A stretch of DNA of 64,000 nt from Oscarella lobularis (taxonomy: Eukaryota; Porifera; Homoscleromorpha; Homosclerophorida; Oscarellidae): assembly GCF_947507565.1 (NCBI RefSeq), contig NC_089182.1:310001-374000 (forward strand); not shown here. The letters run 5' to 3'. The text below holds more notes on this DNA, generated by a model. The model worked only from the letters and a program-made list of their open reading frames with translations. It was not told where the DNA came from and made no database searches. Position 1 is the stretch's first letter.

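Noticed and set aside
26401-64000. Bacterial contamination as the source of the giant intronless frame
   Set aside because: It lies in one contig between intron-bearing animal-type genes, shares base composition with them as far as I can judge, and is rich in N-glycosylation sequons. Gene transfer in the past is not excluded.
1-64000. tRNA, rRNA, CRISPR, insertion sequences or retroelements
   Set aside because: No cloverleaf, rRNA core, regularly spaced short repeats, transposase or reverse-transcriptase motifs were seen in reading the window and its frames.

Overview
The window reads as nuclear DNA of an early-branching animal. A sponge with a compact genome is my best guess, but that is an inference. 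Introns are mostly 35-110 nt with GT-AG ends, intergenic gaps are 100-550 bp, and animal-type proteins are present (CNOT2, RWDD2, a large lipid transfer protein, EGF/VWC/PAN modules, a tyrosine-tailed receptor). I saw no tRNA, rRNA, CRISPR array or transposon.

Layout: (1) 1-1234, minus: N-terminal part of a CCR4-NOT subunit 2 gene running off the left edge, many micro-exons. (2) 1530-2895, plus: four-exon type I membrane protein with a Cys-rich ectodomain and three YxxP motifs in its tail. (3) 3420-5054, minus: intronless gamma-glutamyltransferase. (4) 5527-6369, plus: intronless RWDD2 orthologue. (5) 6832-24831, minus: one very large multi-exon secreted protein. It starts as a vitellogenin-type lipid transfer protein and continues through a helical region, a LECT2/M23-like domain, a SAP-like motif, about twenty fibronectin-III-like modules with a PAN/Apple insertion, a cadherin-like segment, EGF and VWC modules. 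(6) 24973-26181, plus: intronless 2-aminoethylphosphonate transaminase, divergent from gene 5 across only 141 bp. (7) 26401-64000, minus: a single uninterrupted reading frame of more than 12,500 codons, open at the right edge, made of about 101 tandem modules of about 124 residues.

The most striking result is a second level of order in the giant frame. Modules are arranged in a 23-module super-repeat of about 8.56 kb (8562, 8568 and 8556 nt between equivalent points). Three copies are complete, with partial copies on either side. A cysteine pair recurs only at modules 4, 5, 15 and 16 of each copy. The last module stops half way.

Genes 5 and 7 are probably extracellular matrix, adhesion or coat proteins. 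Gene 5 combines a lipid-carrier N-terminus with adhesion modules in an order I do not recognise. The PhnW gene beside it may relate to phosphonolipid metabolism, which is speculation.
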